A stretch of DNA of 50,839 nucleotides from Prevotella sp. UBA5379 (GTDB lineage Bacteria > Bacteroidota > Bacteroidia > Bacteroidales > Bacteroidaceae): NCBI GenBank assembly GCA_002409785.1, contig DHOX01000055.1, positions 1 through 50,839 on the forward strand, read 5' to 3'. The notes under the pieces were generated by a model. It searched no databases, was not told the DNA's origin, and saw only the letters and a list, made by a program, of their open reading frames with translations. Shown here piece by piece: positions 43,368-50,839 of the stretch (its first letter is position 1; every line of letters starts with the position of its first letter). The position numbers and the translations under genes are program-made.

Positions 43368-43824
43368 GAGCTGGGGAATGATCCTCCCGGTTTTCTTTCC
43401 TATCATCTTTCTGACGACGGGGAACCAACACATAATTGGTGACCTGTACGGTGGAAATCAGGTCACCAGCCTCATTGCGGATGTCAATATGCCATTCGTG
43501 TAAGGTGCGTCCTTTATGCTGAAGGCGCCCGTAAGCCGTCACGGTATCCCCTGAAAGGACAGATTTTAAATGATTGCCACTTACATTGATACCTACGCAT
43601 ATCCTTCCCGGACAGATCGCCATGCTGCCTATCCCTGCAAGGTTCTCAGCCAGTGCCAGCGTCGCTCCCCCGCTAAGGAAGCCGAAGGGCTGCTGATTAC
43701 GGTCATCCACCTTCATCTTGCCGATCAATGTATCTGGTTCAGGAGTGGAAATGAACTCCATGCCTAGTGTTTTGGTGAGTCCGTCTTCCTCCTCCAGGAT
43801 TTCTCTTTCTTTTTCAATGTCCAT
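43360..43824 (-). CDS. Hotdog-fold thioesterase, likely DHNA-CoA hydrolase (MenI role)
   Basis: PaaI-like hotdog thioesterase of 154 residues. The central helix motif QPFGFLSGGATLALAENLAG fits the DHNA-CoA thioesterase/PaaI group, with Gln at the nucleophile-orienting position and an acidic residue (AE) in the helix; GINVSGNHLKSVLSGDTVTA follows. It heads the men operon and overlaps menF, which makes hydrolysis of 1,4-dihydroxy-2-naphthoyl-CoA, the step after MenB, the likely role. The C-terminal 20 residues are highly charged (RRQKDDRKENRED). Promoter -7 element 20 nt upstream of the ATG. Confidence 0.85.
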   Translation of the reverse strand: MDIEKEREILEEEDGLTKTLGMEFISTPEPDTLIGKMKVDDRNQQPFGFLSGGATLALAENLAGIGSMAICPGRICVGINVSGNHLKSVLSGDTVTAYGRLQHKGRTLHEWHIDIRNEAGDLISTVQVTNYVLVPRRQKDDRKENREDHSPAHE

Positions 43825-43843
43825 GAGTCTGAATTTTGTCTGG

Positions 43844-43851
43844 CAAATTTA
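43844..43851 (-). promoter_or_regulatory. Promoter -7 element of the men operon
   Basis: Minus-strand TAAATTTG followed by CCA, 19 nt before the thioesterase start codon, so the leader is short (about 15 nt). No -33 TTG is seen. Confidence 0.6.
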
Positions 43852-44027
43852 CAAAAAAACAAGCATATAAATTAATGAAGGGATCAGATTTTGATATTCT
43901 TATGTTAAAAAGGAAGAATGATGGAGAAGTGAAAGCGAATGCTTACGAATGTAAAGGATGAGGAGAAAGATATTCCTGAGGGACGAATAAAAATGATAAA
44001 ACACACGATGCTTTCGGAATAATTTAT

Positions 44028-44035
44028 TAATTTTG
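44028..44035 (+). promoter_or_regulatory. Promoter -7 element of lysS
   Basis: TAATTTTG followed by CA, 31 nt before the lysS ATG. It probably serves lysS-gpsA and perhaps pgi. Confidence 0.6.
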
Positions 44036-44066
44036 CAATCAAAGTAACAGATAGAAAGCATAAGAA

Positions 44067-45818
44067 ATGAACGTATTAGAACTTAGCGAACAGGAAATCG
44101 GACGCAGGCAGAGTTTACAGGAGCTCCGGAAGATGGGAATCAATCCTTATCCGGCTGCAGAGTATCCTGTGAATGCCTTCAGCACAGATATCAAAGCTGA
44201 CTATAAGGAGGATGAGAAGCGTGAGGTGATCATCGCCGGTAGGATGATGAGCCGGCGGATTATGGGTAAGGCCAGTTTTATGGAGATACAAGATTCCAAT
44301 GGAAGGATTCAGGTATATGTCACCCGCGATGACATCTGCCCGGATGAGAATAAGGACCTGTACAATAAAGTTTTCAAAAAACTTCTGGACATCGGAGACT
44401 TTATCGGTGTGAAAGGATTTGTCTTCAAGACTCAGACCGGTGAGGTCACCGTACATGCACAGGAACTGACCCTTCTGAGCAAGAGCCTGAAACCGTTACC
44501 GGTCGTCAAGCACAAGGACGGCGTTACCTACGATGAATTTGATGACCCGGAACTTCGCTACCGCCAGCGTTATGTAGACCTCATCGTCAACAAAGGTGTC
44601 AAGGAAACCTTCCTGAAACGAGCTACGGTCCTCCGCACGATGCGTGACTTCTTTGACAAAGCAGGTTATACGGAGGTTGAGACCCCTATTCTTCAGAGCA
44701 TTCCCGGAGGAGCAAGTGCTCGTCCTTTCATCACTCATTATAACGCTCTGAACCTCGATATGTACATGCGTATCGCCACAGAACTCTATCTGAAGCGACT
44801 TATTGTCGGTGGTTTTGAGGGGGTCTATGAGATCGGCAAGAATTTCCGTAATGAGGGGATGGACCGCTATCATAACCCGGAGTTTACCTGCCTGGAACTC
44901 TATGTCCAGTACAAAGACTACAACTGGATGATGAAGTTTACCGAGCAACTCCTGGAAACGATTTGCATTGCTGTAAACGGTAAACCGGAAGTCCAGATAG
45001 GTGATCATCTGGTCAGTTTTAAAGCTCCTTATCGCCGCATCCCTATTCTTGATGCTATCAAGGAGAAGACCGGCTATGATGTCAACGGTAAAAGTGAGGA
45101 TGAGATCCGCGAAATCTGCAAGAAACTCAATATGGAAGTGGATGAGACGATGGGGAAAGGCAAACTCATTGATGAGATGTTCGGACAGTTCTGTGAGGGT
45201 ACCTTCATACAGCCTACCTTTGTCATCGACTACCCGGTAGAGATGTCTCCTCTGACAAAGATGCACCGTTCTAAGCCGGGACTGACGGAACGTTTCGAAC
45301 TGATGATCAATGGAAAGGAACTGGCCAATGCTTACTCTGAACTGAATGACCCGATCGACCAGGAGGAACGTTTCAAGGAACAGATGAAACTGGCGGATAA
45401 GGGTGATGATGAAGCGATGGTCATCGACCAGGACTTTCTCCGTGCCTTGCAGTACGGTATGCCGCCTACCAGTGGCATCGGCATCGGCATCGACCGACTG
45501 GTGATGCTGATGACAGGTAAGGAATATATCCAGGAAGTTATGCTCTTCCCTCAAATGAAGCCGGAGCCGAAAATTCCACGGAGCAGCATTACGGAATGGG
45601 CTGCCATAGGTGTAACGGAAAACTGGATGTATGTCCTTCGTAAATGTGGATTCAACCTGATCTCTGATATCCGTGACGAGAAGGCACAGGGACTGCAACA
45701 GAAGATCGGGGAAATTAATAAGAAATATAAATTAGGCTACGAGAAACCTTCTGTTGAAGAAATCGGCAGGTGGATTGCTGCTGCAGCCGATGCTTCCGGT
45801 GAAAAGGGAGCTAACTGA
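44067..45818 (+). CDS. lysS: Lysine-tRNA ligase, class II, with C-terminal extension
   Basis: Aminoacyl-tRNA synthetase of 583 residues. The N-terminal OB-fold anticodon-binding domain is at about 45-150 (RMMSRRIMGKASFMEIQDS). Class II motifs follow: motif 1 region FFDKAGYTEVETPIL, motif 2 FRNEGMDRYHNPEFT, motif 3 GIGIGIDRLVML. Canonical LysRS stops soon after motif 3 (E. coli about 505 residues); here an 85-residue domain continues from about 499 (WAAIGVTENWMYVLRKCGF, LQQKIGEINKKYKLGY), which I recall as usual for Bacteroidales LysRS. First gene of a unit with gpsA (112 nt gap) and pgi. Confidence 0.96.
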   Translation: MNVLELSEQEIGRRQSLQELRKMGINPYPAAEYPVNAFSTDIKADYKEDEKREVIIAGRMMSRRIMGKASFMEIQDSNGRIQVYVTRDDICPDENKDLYNKVFKKLLDIGDFIGVKGFVFKTQTGEVTVHAQELTLLSKSLKPLPVVKHKDGVTYDEFDDPELRYRQRYVDLIVNKGVKETFLKRATVLRTMRDFFDKAGYTEVETPILQSIPGGASARPFITHYNALNLDMYMRIATELYLKRLIVGGFEGVYEIGKNFRNEGMDRYHNPEFTCLELYVQYKDYNWMMKFTEQLLETICIAVNGKPEVQIGDHLVSFKAPYRRIPILDAIKEKTGYDVNGKSEDEIREICKKLNMEVDETMGKGKLIDEMFGQFCEGTFIQPTFVIDYPVEMSPLTKMHRSKPGLTERFELMINGKELANAYSELNDPIDQEERFKEQMKLADKGDDEAMVIDQDFLRALQYGMPPTSGIGIGIDRLVMLMTGKEYIQEVMLFPQMKPEPKIPRSSITEWAAIGVTENWMYVLRKCGFNLISDIRDEKAQGLQQKIGEINKKYKLGYEKPSVEEIGRWIAAAADASGEKGAN

Positions 45819-45930
45819 TCATTTTCAGACCGGCAGATCATGGAAGCAATTCTCTGCATATCCTCCACACGACAGAATACTTGGCCGGAAGAGGAAGAGA
45901 TTGCATTAAGAACTATCTGGAGAATGACTT

Positions 45931-46926
45931 ATGTTTAAGGTTGGGAAAATAGCGATAATTGGTGACGGTTCGTGGGCAACTGCCATAGCCAGGATGATCG
46001 TGGGGCATACCCATCATATCGGCTGGTATGTCCGCAGGGCTGACCGCATTGATGATTTCAGACGGATGGGACATAATCCTGCTTATTTGTCAAATGTTCC
46101 GTTCGATGTCAGGGAGATTTTCTTCTCTGATGAGATTACTGAAATCGTAAACCGCTATGATACCCTCGTCTTTGTCACTCCGTCGACCTATCTGAAAGGT
46201 CTGCTCAAAAACCTCAAATCACCATTAAAGGACAAATTTATCGTCACGGCGATCAAGGGGATTATCCCGGACGAGAACCAAGTCTGTTCAGAATATTTCC
46301 ATCAGGTCTATCAGGTCTCCTATGAAAACCTGGCTTGTATCGGAGGTCCTTCTCATGCCGAGGAGGTTGCACTCAACCGCCTTACTTATCTGACGGTGGC
46401 CTGTCAGAATTTAGATAAGGCCAGGATCTTCACACAAGTCCTGAACTCTGATTCCATCCGCACGAAGGTCTCTAGCGACGTCATCGGAATAGAATACAGT
46501 TCCGTTCTGAAGAACATCTATGCCATCGCTGCGGGAATCTGCAGCGGACTCCAGTATGGAGACAATTTCCAGGCAGTCTTGATGTCGAATGCCGTACAGG
46601 AAATGAACCGTTTCCTGACCGCTACCTACCCTTGTGACCGCTGCATCTACGACAGTGTATATCTTGGTGACCTGTTGGTAACAGGTTACTCCAGATTCTC
46701 CCGTAACCGCACTTTCGGTACGATGATCGGGAAAGGTTACTCCGTTAAAAGTGCCCAGATCGAGATGGAAATGGTTGCCGAGGGCTATTATGGCACCAAA
46801 TGTATGAAGGAAATCAACCGCCATACCCGTGTCAAGATGCTCATCCTCGATGCGGTCTATGATATTCTGTATAACCGCGTGGACCCCGGTACGGAGATCA
46901 AACTCCTGGCAGGGGTGTTCCACTAA
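45931..46926 (+). CDS. gpsA: Glycerol-3-phosphate dehydrogenase [NAD(P)+]
   Basis: Cytosolic enzyme making sn-glycerol 3-phosphate from dihydroxyacetone phosphate for phospholipid synthesis; 331 residues. The Rossmann motif IAIIGDGSWATAIA has Asp where most GpsA have GxGxWGTA (GAGSWGTA). Other motifs: NVPFD, VFVTPSTYLKGLL, AIKGIIPDE, CIGGPSHAEEVA, and the catalytic Lys in SSVLKNIYAIAAGICSG. The C-terminal SRNRTFGTMIGKG fits. It sits between lysS and pgi, as commonly seen in Bacteroidales. The start ATG lies 112 nt after lysS. Confidence 0.93.
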   Translation: MFKVGKIAIIGDGSWATAIARMIVGHTHHIGWYVRRADRIDDFRRMGHNPAYLSNVPFDVREIFFSDEITEIVNRYDTLVFVTPSTYLKGLLKNLKSPLKDKFIVTAIKGIIPDENQVCSEYFHQVYQVSYENLACIGGPSHAEEVALNRLTYLTVACQNLDKARIFTQVLNSDSIRTKVSSDVIGIEYSSVLKNIYAIAAGICSGLQYGDNFQAVLMSNAVQEMNRFLTATYPCDRCIYDSVYLGDLLVTGYSRFSRNRTFGTMIGKGYSVKSAQIEMEMVAEGYYGTKCMKEINRHTRVKMLILDAVYDILYNRVDPGTEIKLLAGVFH

Positions 46927-46945
46927 ATAATGAATTCATCAATTC

Positions 46946-46966
46946 TTAGCGGAATAAGACCGCTAA
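46946..46966 (+). terminator. Small hairpin between gpsA and pgi
   Basis: TTAGCGG (46946-46952) and CCGCTAA (46960-46966) form a perfect 7-bp stem with a 7-nt loop, 18 nt before the pgi ATG. It could be a weak terminator or a structure in the pgi leader. Confidence 0.4.
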
Positions 46967-46983
46967 ATAAAACATAACTTTTA

Positions 46984-48345
46984 ATGAAAAATATCAGCTT
47001 AGACATTACAAAAGCTACGCCATTTCTGAAAAATGGTGCAGTAAAATCGTATGAGTCAAAGGTTAAGACTGCTCAGGATGCTCTGGAAAATGCCACTTGC
47101 GCCGGAAATGATTTCCTGGGATGGCTGCATCTTCCCTCTTCGGTTACTCCTGCTTTTCTCAAGGAAATCAAGGACGAGGCAAGCATTCTCCGTGCTAACT
47201 GCGAAGATATTGTCGTGGCAGGTATCGGTGGCAGTTACCTGGGTGCCCGTGCCGTGATTGAAGCACTGGGCAATTCTTTCAGCTGGCTGGTCAATGATGA
47301 CCAGAAGAACCCGAACATCCTTTTTGCCGGGAACAATATCGGCGAGGATTATCTCTCGGAATTGACAGCTTATCTGAAAGGTAAGAAATTCGGTGTCATC
47401 AATATCTCCAAGTCGGGTACCACCACTGAGACGGCTCTGACTTTCCGCTTGCTGAGAAAACAGTGCGAAGCTCAACGGGGCAAGGAGGAAGCCAAGAAAG
47501 TCATCGTGGCCATCACTGACGCCCGCAAGGGAGCTGCACGTATCTGCGCTGACAAAGAAGGTTATAAGAGTTTTATCATTCCTGATAATGTCGGGGGACG
47601 CTTTTCTGTGCTCACTCCTGTGGGATTGCTGCCAATCGCCTGCGCTGGATACGACATTGAAAAACTCATTGAGGGCGCACGGGACATGGAGAAAGCTACG
47701 AGTGCGGACATTCCTTATGAGGATAACTTGTCTGCCCAATATGCAGCTGCACGCCAGGCATTATATACTCAGGCTGGCAAGAAAATTGAAATCATTGAAA
47801 ATTTCCAGCCTAAACTTCATTATTTCGGAGAATGGTGGAAACAACTTTACGGTGAGAGTGAAGGCAAGGACAATAAGGGACTGTTCCCTGCTGCCTGCGA
47901 CTTCACGACTGACCTCCACTCAATGGGTCAATGGATCCAACAGGGAGAACGGACGATCTTCGAAACGGTTCTCTCGATTGAGACACCTGATCACAAACTG
48001 CTATTTCCTCATGACGAGGATAACCTCGACGGACTGAACTTCCTCGAAGGAAAACGTGTCGATGAGGTCAACAAGATGGCTGAACTGGGTACGAGACTGG
48101 CACACGTCGATGGCAATGTTCCGAATATCCGCATCAGCGTTCCGGAACTGAACGAGTATTACGTCGGCCAACTCATCTATTTCTTTGAGAAGGCTTGTGG
48201 CATCAGCGGTCTGCTGGAAGGGGTTAACCCGTTCAACCAGCCGGGTGTAGAAGCTTATAAGAAGAATATGTTTGCACTGTTGAATAAACCGGGATATGAG
48301 GCTGAAAGCAAGGCCATCCGGGAACGTCTTGACAAAGAAAAATAA
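46984..48345 (+). CDS. pgi: Glucose-6-phosphate isomerase
   Basis: Glycolytic enzyme interconverting glucose 6-phosphate and fructose 6-phosphate; 453 residues, the shorter bacterial form as in Bacillus. Signatures: VAGIGGSYLGARAVIEAL, INISKSGTTTETALTFRLL (sugar-phosphate loop), GGRFSVLTPVGLLP, DLHSMGQWIQQG and the C-terminal NPFNQPGVEAYKKN with the catalytic Lys. It follows gpsA by 57 nt and ends with a hairpin at 48354-48390. Confidence 0.97.
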   Translation: MKNISLDITKATPFLKNGAVKSYESKVKTAQDALENATCAGNDFLGWLHLPSSVTPAFLKEIKDEASILRANCEDIVVAGIGGSYLGARAVIEALGNSFSWLVNDDQKNPNILFAGNNIGEDYLSELTAYLKGKKFGVINISKSGTTTETALTFRLLRKQCEAQRGKEEAKKVIVAITDARKGAARICADKEGYKSFIIPDNVGGRFSVLTPVGLLPIACAGYDIEKLIEGARDMEKATSADIPYEDNLSAQYAAARQALYTQAGKKIEIIENFQPKLHYFGEWWKQLYGESEGKDNKGLFPAACDFTTDLHSMGQWIQQGERTIFETVLSIETPDHKLLFPHDEDNLDGLNFLEGKRVDEVNKMAELGTRLAHVDGNVPNIRISVPELNEYYVGQLIYFFEKACGISGLLEGVNPFNQPGVEAYKKNMFALLNKPGYEAESKAIRERLDKEK

Positions 48346-48353
48346 TCTGTATT

Positions 48354-48390
48354 CGGGAGACGGGTTCTGCAAATAGGAATTTGTCTCCCG
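48354..48390 (+). terminator. Hairpin after pgi
   Basis: CGGGAGAC (48354-48361) pairs with GTCTCCCG (48383-48390); the loop is 21 nt and partly pairable. It starts 8 nt after the pgi stop codon and probably terminates the lysS-gpsA-pgi unit. Confidence 0.6.
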
Positions 48391-48504
48391 ATAATATAAA
48401 AACCATCTGAAGAAAAGATTGATAGAGAAAGATAAGGGGTACAATACTCCTCCTTGAAAATCAGGATGATTCGGTAAGAAGATTGATTCGATTTTATTTA
48501 TAAC

Positions 48505-49281
48505 ATGAATAAACAAAACATCCAAGAGGCTTTAAGCCATTATAGAAACCACCTTAAAGCATCTGGACAGAACATCACACCTAAAGAAATAGAAAAAGGT
48601 ATCCGCTGCGTTTTATTCGATATGGACGGAGTACTCTATAACTCCATGCCCAACCATGCCATTGCCTGGACCAATTGCATGAAAAAATTTGGCATCCGGA
48701 TGACTGCGGCAGATGCATACGCCACAGAAGGTGCCAGAGGTATTGACACTATACGCAGCTTCGCAAAAAGACAACTGAACAAGGATCTCTCCCTGGAAGA
48801 GGCGCAACAGATGTACGATGTCAAGACTGATTATTTCCATCAACTGCCTGTTGCTGAAATATTTCCGGGTGTCATCGAATTGATGCGGAAGATTAAAGCT
48901 TCTGGAGTGGACATCGGAGTGGTCACAGGAAGTGGACAACGCCCTCTCATCCAGCGCCTGCTCCGTGATTTCGGAGAGTTTTTCAATGAAACGCATATTG
49001 TCACAGCCTACGACGTCAACCGTGGTAAGCCGAATCCTGATCCTTATCTGATGGGACTGAAGAAATGTGGCCATTACCTGCCCTGGCAGGGAATCGTCGT
49101 AGAGAATGCTCCCCTTGGTGTACGTTCAGGCGTAGCAGCAGGAATATTCACCGTAGCGGTAAACAGTGGACCACTGCCTGACTCTGCATTGCAAAGGGAA
49201 GGAGCTGACCTCGTCTATGAGAAAATGACCCAGTTCTGTGACGACTGGGATACTCTTATGGTAAGTTCCGGAAAACTTTAA
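48505..49281 (+). CDS. HAD-family hydrolase (beta-phosphoglucomutase/phosphatase-like)
   Basis: Cytosolic HAD superfamily enzyme of 258 residues, subfamily IA. Motif I is FDMDGVLYNS (the first Asp is the nucleophile, the second the acid/base), the helical cap follows (about 50-115), motif II is VVTGSG, motif III contains GKPNPDPYL with its Lys, and motif IV is VVENAPLGVRSGVAAG. It starts with a 32-residue extension (MNKQNIQEALSHYRNHL) not part of the HAD fold. Candidate substrates are sugar phosphates, fitting the pgi neighbour, but specificity is not readable. Separated from pgi by a terminator; no promoter motif found in the 159-nt gap. Confidence 0.88.
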   Translation: MNKQNIQEALSHYRNHLKASGQNITPKEIEKGIRCVLFDMDGVLYNSMPNHAIAWTNCMKKFGIRMTAADAYATEGARGIDTIRSFAKRQLNKDLSLEEAQQMYDVKTDYFHQLPVAEIFPGVIELMRKIKASGVDIGVVTGSGQRPLIQRLLRDFGEFFNETHIVTAYDVNRGKPNPDPYLMGLKKCGHYLPWQGIVVENAPLGVRSGVAAGIFTVAVNSGPLPDSALQREGADLVYEKMTQFCDDWDTLMVSSGKL

Positions 49282-49343
49282 TCTGCTCTTCTTTCCGACA
49301 GTCTTCTATTAGCCTGTAAGAACCGTTTCCCTCTTCCGAAGAG

Positions 49344-49661
49344 CTACAGCACTACAGCCGTACCACTACAGGTTACCATTAACATGGAATTGGTCTGGCC
49401 TACGGTCTCATAATCCAGATCTATCCCTACGATGGCATTGGCACCCAGACGGGCAGCACGATCAGACATCTCTTTCAGGGAAGCATCCTTGGCTTCGATC
49501 AAAACTCGCTCATAACTTCTACTTCTGCCACCGAAAAAGTCATGGAAACCTGCCAGCATATCCTTGATGGCATTAGCTCCGATGATGGTCTCACCGGTCA
49601 CTACCCCTTTATACTGTTGGATGGGGCGTCCTTCAATGGTGGGAGTCGTTGTCAAAATCAT
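49344..49661 (-). CDS. YbjQ/UPF0145 family protein
   Basis: Small protein of 105 residues of the YbjQ (UPF0145, DUF74) family, whose members form pentamers and are often labelled putative heavy-metal binding; no biochemical role is settled. Conserved features: the opening ILTTTPTIEGRPIQQYKGVV, GETIIGANAIKD, GGRSRSYE, and the C-terminal ARLGANAIVGIDLDYETVG. I start at ATG 49661, which yields the family's normal N-terminus; the open frame further up overlaps mnmA. It begins 11 nt after the mnmA stop and should be co-transcribed with it. Confidence 0.9.
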   Translation of the reverse strand: MILTTTPTIEGRPIQQYKGVVTGETIIGANAIKDMLAGFHDFFGGRSRSYERVLIEAKDASLKEMSDRAARLGANAIVGIDLDYETVGQTNSMLMVTCSGTAVVL

Positions 49662-49672
49662 AATATCATAAT

Positions 49673-50749
49673 TTACAAAGTAATTTCCCCGCTGCCGAAA
49701 CAACGGTGACGATCTATATCATAAACCACACAAAACTGTCCAGGGGCTACGCCGTGAATGGGACGATCAAGGTGAAAGAAATAATTTCCATCCCCCAGGT
49801 CCTCGACTGTAGCAGAGTTGAATTCCGGTGTGTGACGGATTTTCAGGGTAACCTTCCGATCTGTCACCGGCTCCGTCAGAAAATGAAAATCATGCACCTT
49901 GAAGTCTTTCTTGTAAGCTGTCTGCGGATCATATCCATGACTCACATAAAGAATATTTTCCTTCGTATCTTTCTTGACGACGAACCATGGACCACCTCCT
50001 AAGCCAAGTCCTTTTCTCTGCCCGATGGTATGGAACCATACCCCTTTGTGCTCTCCGATCTTCCGGCCGGTCTCCAATTCAATAATATCGCCTTTTTGCT
50101 CTCCGAGATAACGCCTCACATATTCATTATAATTGATGTTTCCCAAAAAGCATATTCCCTCTGAATCCCTCCGCCGGGCTGTCGCCAGATGTTCCTGCAC
50201 GGCGATCTCCCGTACTTCGTCCTTGACATAATGGCCAATCGGGAAAATGGCCTTCTCCAGTTGCCAGTCATAGATCTGGGCTAGAAAATCGGTCTGGTCC
50301 TTCACCGGATCGGGGCTGGTCGTGAGCCACTTCTTGCCGTCAATGATTTCTGTCTGGGCATAATGTCCTGTAGCTATCAGATCATAGTTGCGTCCCATCT
50401 TTTCATCAAAGGCACCAAACTTGATGAGTCGGTTACACATGACATCAGGATTAGGAGTCAGACCAGCCTTGACCTTGTCCATCGTATATTTCGTTACCTG
50501 CCCCCAGTACTCCTTGTGACAGTCGACAACCTGCAGTCTACAGTCATACTTCTTGGCCACAGCCGTAGCCATCTCCATATCTTCCTCACTGTTACAGTCC
50601 CATGCTTCTTTCTCCTCAGGACCGATCATAATATAAAAACAGTCAGGATGCAGACCTAACCGGGCAAACTCGTACACAACAACACTACTGTCTACTCCTC
50701 CGGAAAGGAGTACAGCGATACGCTTGCCTTTAATTTCCTCAATATTCAT
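49673..50749 (-). CDS. mnmA: tRNA 2-thiouridine(34) synthase MnmA
   Basis: ATP-dependent thiolase that puts sulfur on U34 of tRNA-Lys, -Glu and -Gln; 358 residues. The PP-loop is LLSGGVDSSV. The two catalytic cysteines are Cys105 (NPDVMCNRLIKF) and Cys200 (SEGICFLGN), and GHYAQTE and HTIGQRKGLGLGG are also typical. I start at ATG 50749: a TTG three codons upstream lies inside the -7 element TATCTTTG and cannot be the start. That places the ATG just 6 nt after the promoter element. Lysine tRNA is a target, and lysS is in the same region, though not linked in an operon. Confidence 0.95.
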   Translation of the reverse strand: MNIEEIKGKRIAVLLSGGVDSSVVVYEFARLGLHPDCFYIMIGPEEKEAWDCNSEEDMEMATAVAKKYDCRLQVVDCHKEYWGQVTKYTMDKVKAGLTPNPDVMCNRLIKFGAFDEKMGRNYDLIATGHYAQTEIIDGKKWLTTSPDPVKDQTDFLAQIYDWQLEKAIFPIGHYVKDEVREIAVQEHLATARRRDSEGICFLGNINYNEYVRRYLGEQKGDIIELETGRKIGEHKGVWFHTIGQRKGLGLGGGPWFVVKKDTKENILYVSHGYDPQTAYKKDFKVHDFHFLTEPVTDRKVTLKIRHTPEFNSATVEDLGDGNYFFHLDRPIHGVAPGQFCVVYDIDRHRCFGSGEITL

Positions 50750-50755
50750 AGTTGA

Positions 50756-50763
50756 CAAAGATA
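50756..50763 (-). promoter_or_regulatory. Promoter -7 element of mnmA
   Basis: Minus-strand TATCTTTG, with 6 nt (TCAACT) between it and the ATG. Predicted transcript is leaderless or has a leader of about 3 nt. No -33 TTG is seen. Confidence 0.6.
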
Positions 50764-50839
50764 CAGATTTTTATGGTCTGAATCAGAAGAGCACTGTTAA
50801 AATACATAAAATCATGCTGAATCTAGGACCATTTTATAA

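Noticed and set aside
43368..43433. Longer start for menF reaching into the thioesterase gene
   Set aside because: The extra 22 residues match nothing in the family, while ATG 43367 gives an 8-nt coupled overlap and a normal N-terminus.
44496..45698. 400-codon open frame antisense to lysS
   Set aside because: Composition is that of a mirrored gene, without promoter or recognisable domain; lysS is clear on the other strand.
50750..50758. TTG start for mnmA three codons upstream
   Set aside because: It overlaps the -7 promoter element TATCTTTG, so it would not be in the mRNA; ATG 50749 gives the typical MnmA start.

Overview
The window looks like chromosomal DNA of a Bacteroidales bacterium, most likely of the Prevotella group. 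Most transcription units are preceded by the Bacteroidetes -7 promoter element TAnnTTTG (17 placed here), six of them with a TTG/TTTG -33 box 19-20 nt upstream. Gene content also fits: a nusB-yajC-ybbR-coaE-DUF5606 operon, a men operon without menH, a DUF4369-thioredoxin lipoprotein-type oxidoreductase, an OMP beta-barrel family receptor, and lysS-gpsA-pgi. The assignment to genus is inference. I see no tRNA, rRNA, CRISPR array, insertion sequence or prophage gene. The window is densely coded and looks like stable core genome with a few accessory units.

Layout. 1-213: start of a lipoprotein gene running off the left edge. 552-6062: three-gene heavy-metal RND efflux operon (outer membrane factor, adaptor, CzcA/CusA-type pump). 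6266-8200: a response regulator and histidine kinase that probably control it. 8250-9358: two tandem DUF805 membrane proteins. 9533-13279: an exopolysaccharide-initiating sugar transferase, divergent from a Wzi-like capsule assembly protein and a small lipoprotein. 13408-17063: peptidase T and a CPA2 cation/proton antiporter. 17126-23688 (minus strand): MalY/PatB-like C-S lyase, LptD, an HD hydrolase and an OadA/PycB-like carboxyltransferase. 23863-25224 (minus): queF and a queuosine-precursor transporter. 25442-26524: secreted thioredoxin-like protein. 26681-30410 (minus): nusB operon. 30665-33094: rplY, pth, S4-domain protein, purN. 33168-36140 (minus): large outer-membrane beta-barrel protein. 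36286-37332: aroB. 37376-43824 (minus): menaquinone operon (thioesterase, menF, menD, menB, menC, menE). 44067-49281: lysS, gpsA, pgi, HAD hydrolase. 49344-50749 (minus): mnmA and a YbjQ-family protein.

Working together. The most coherent candidate regulatory system is at the left end. The heptamer TCTAATT occurs three times at 20-21 nt spacing just upstream of the efflux promoter, and again as an inverted pair upstream of the response regulator gene. This suggests an autoregulated two-component system driving the pump. AroB supplies the shikimate pathway, which feeds chorismate to the convergent men operon and so supports anaerobic respiration. rplY-pth-S4 groups ribosome and peptidyl-tRNA maintenance functions. 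Three genes (response regulator, lptD, mnmA) have their start codon only 6-10 nt after the -7 element, which implies leaderless or nearly leaderless mRNAs.
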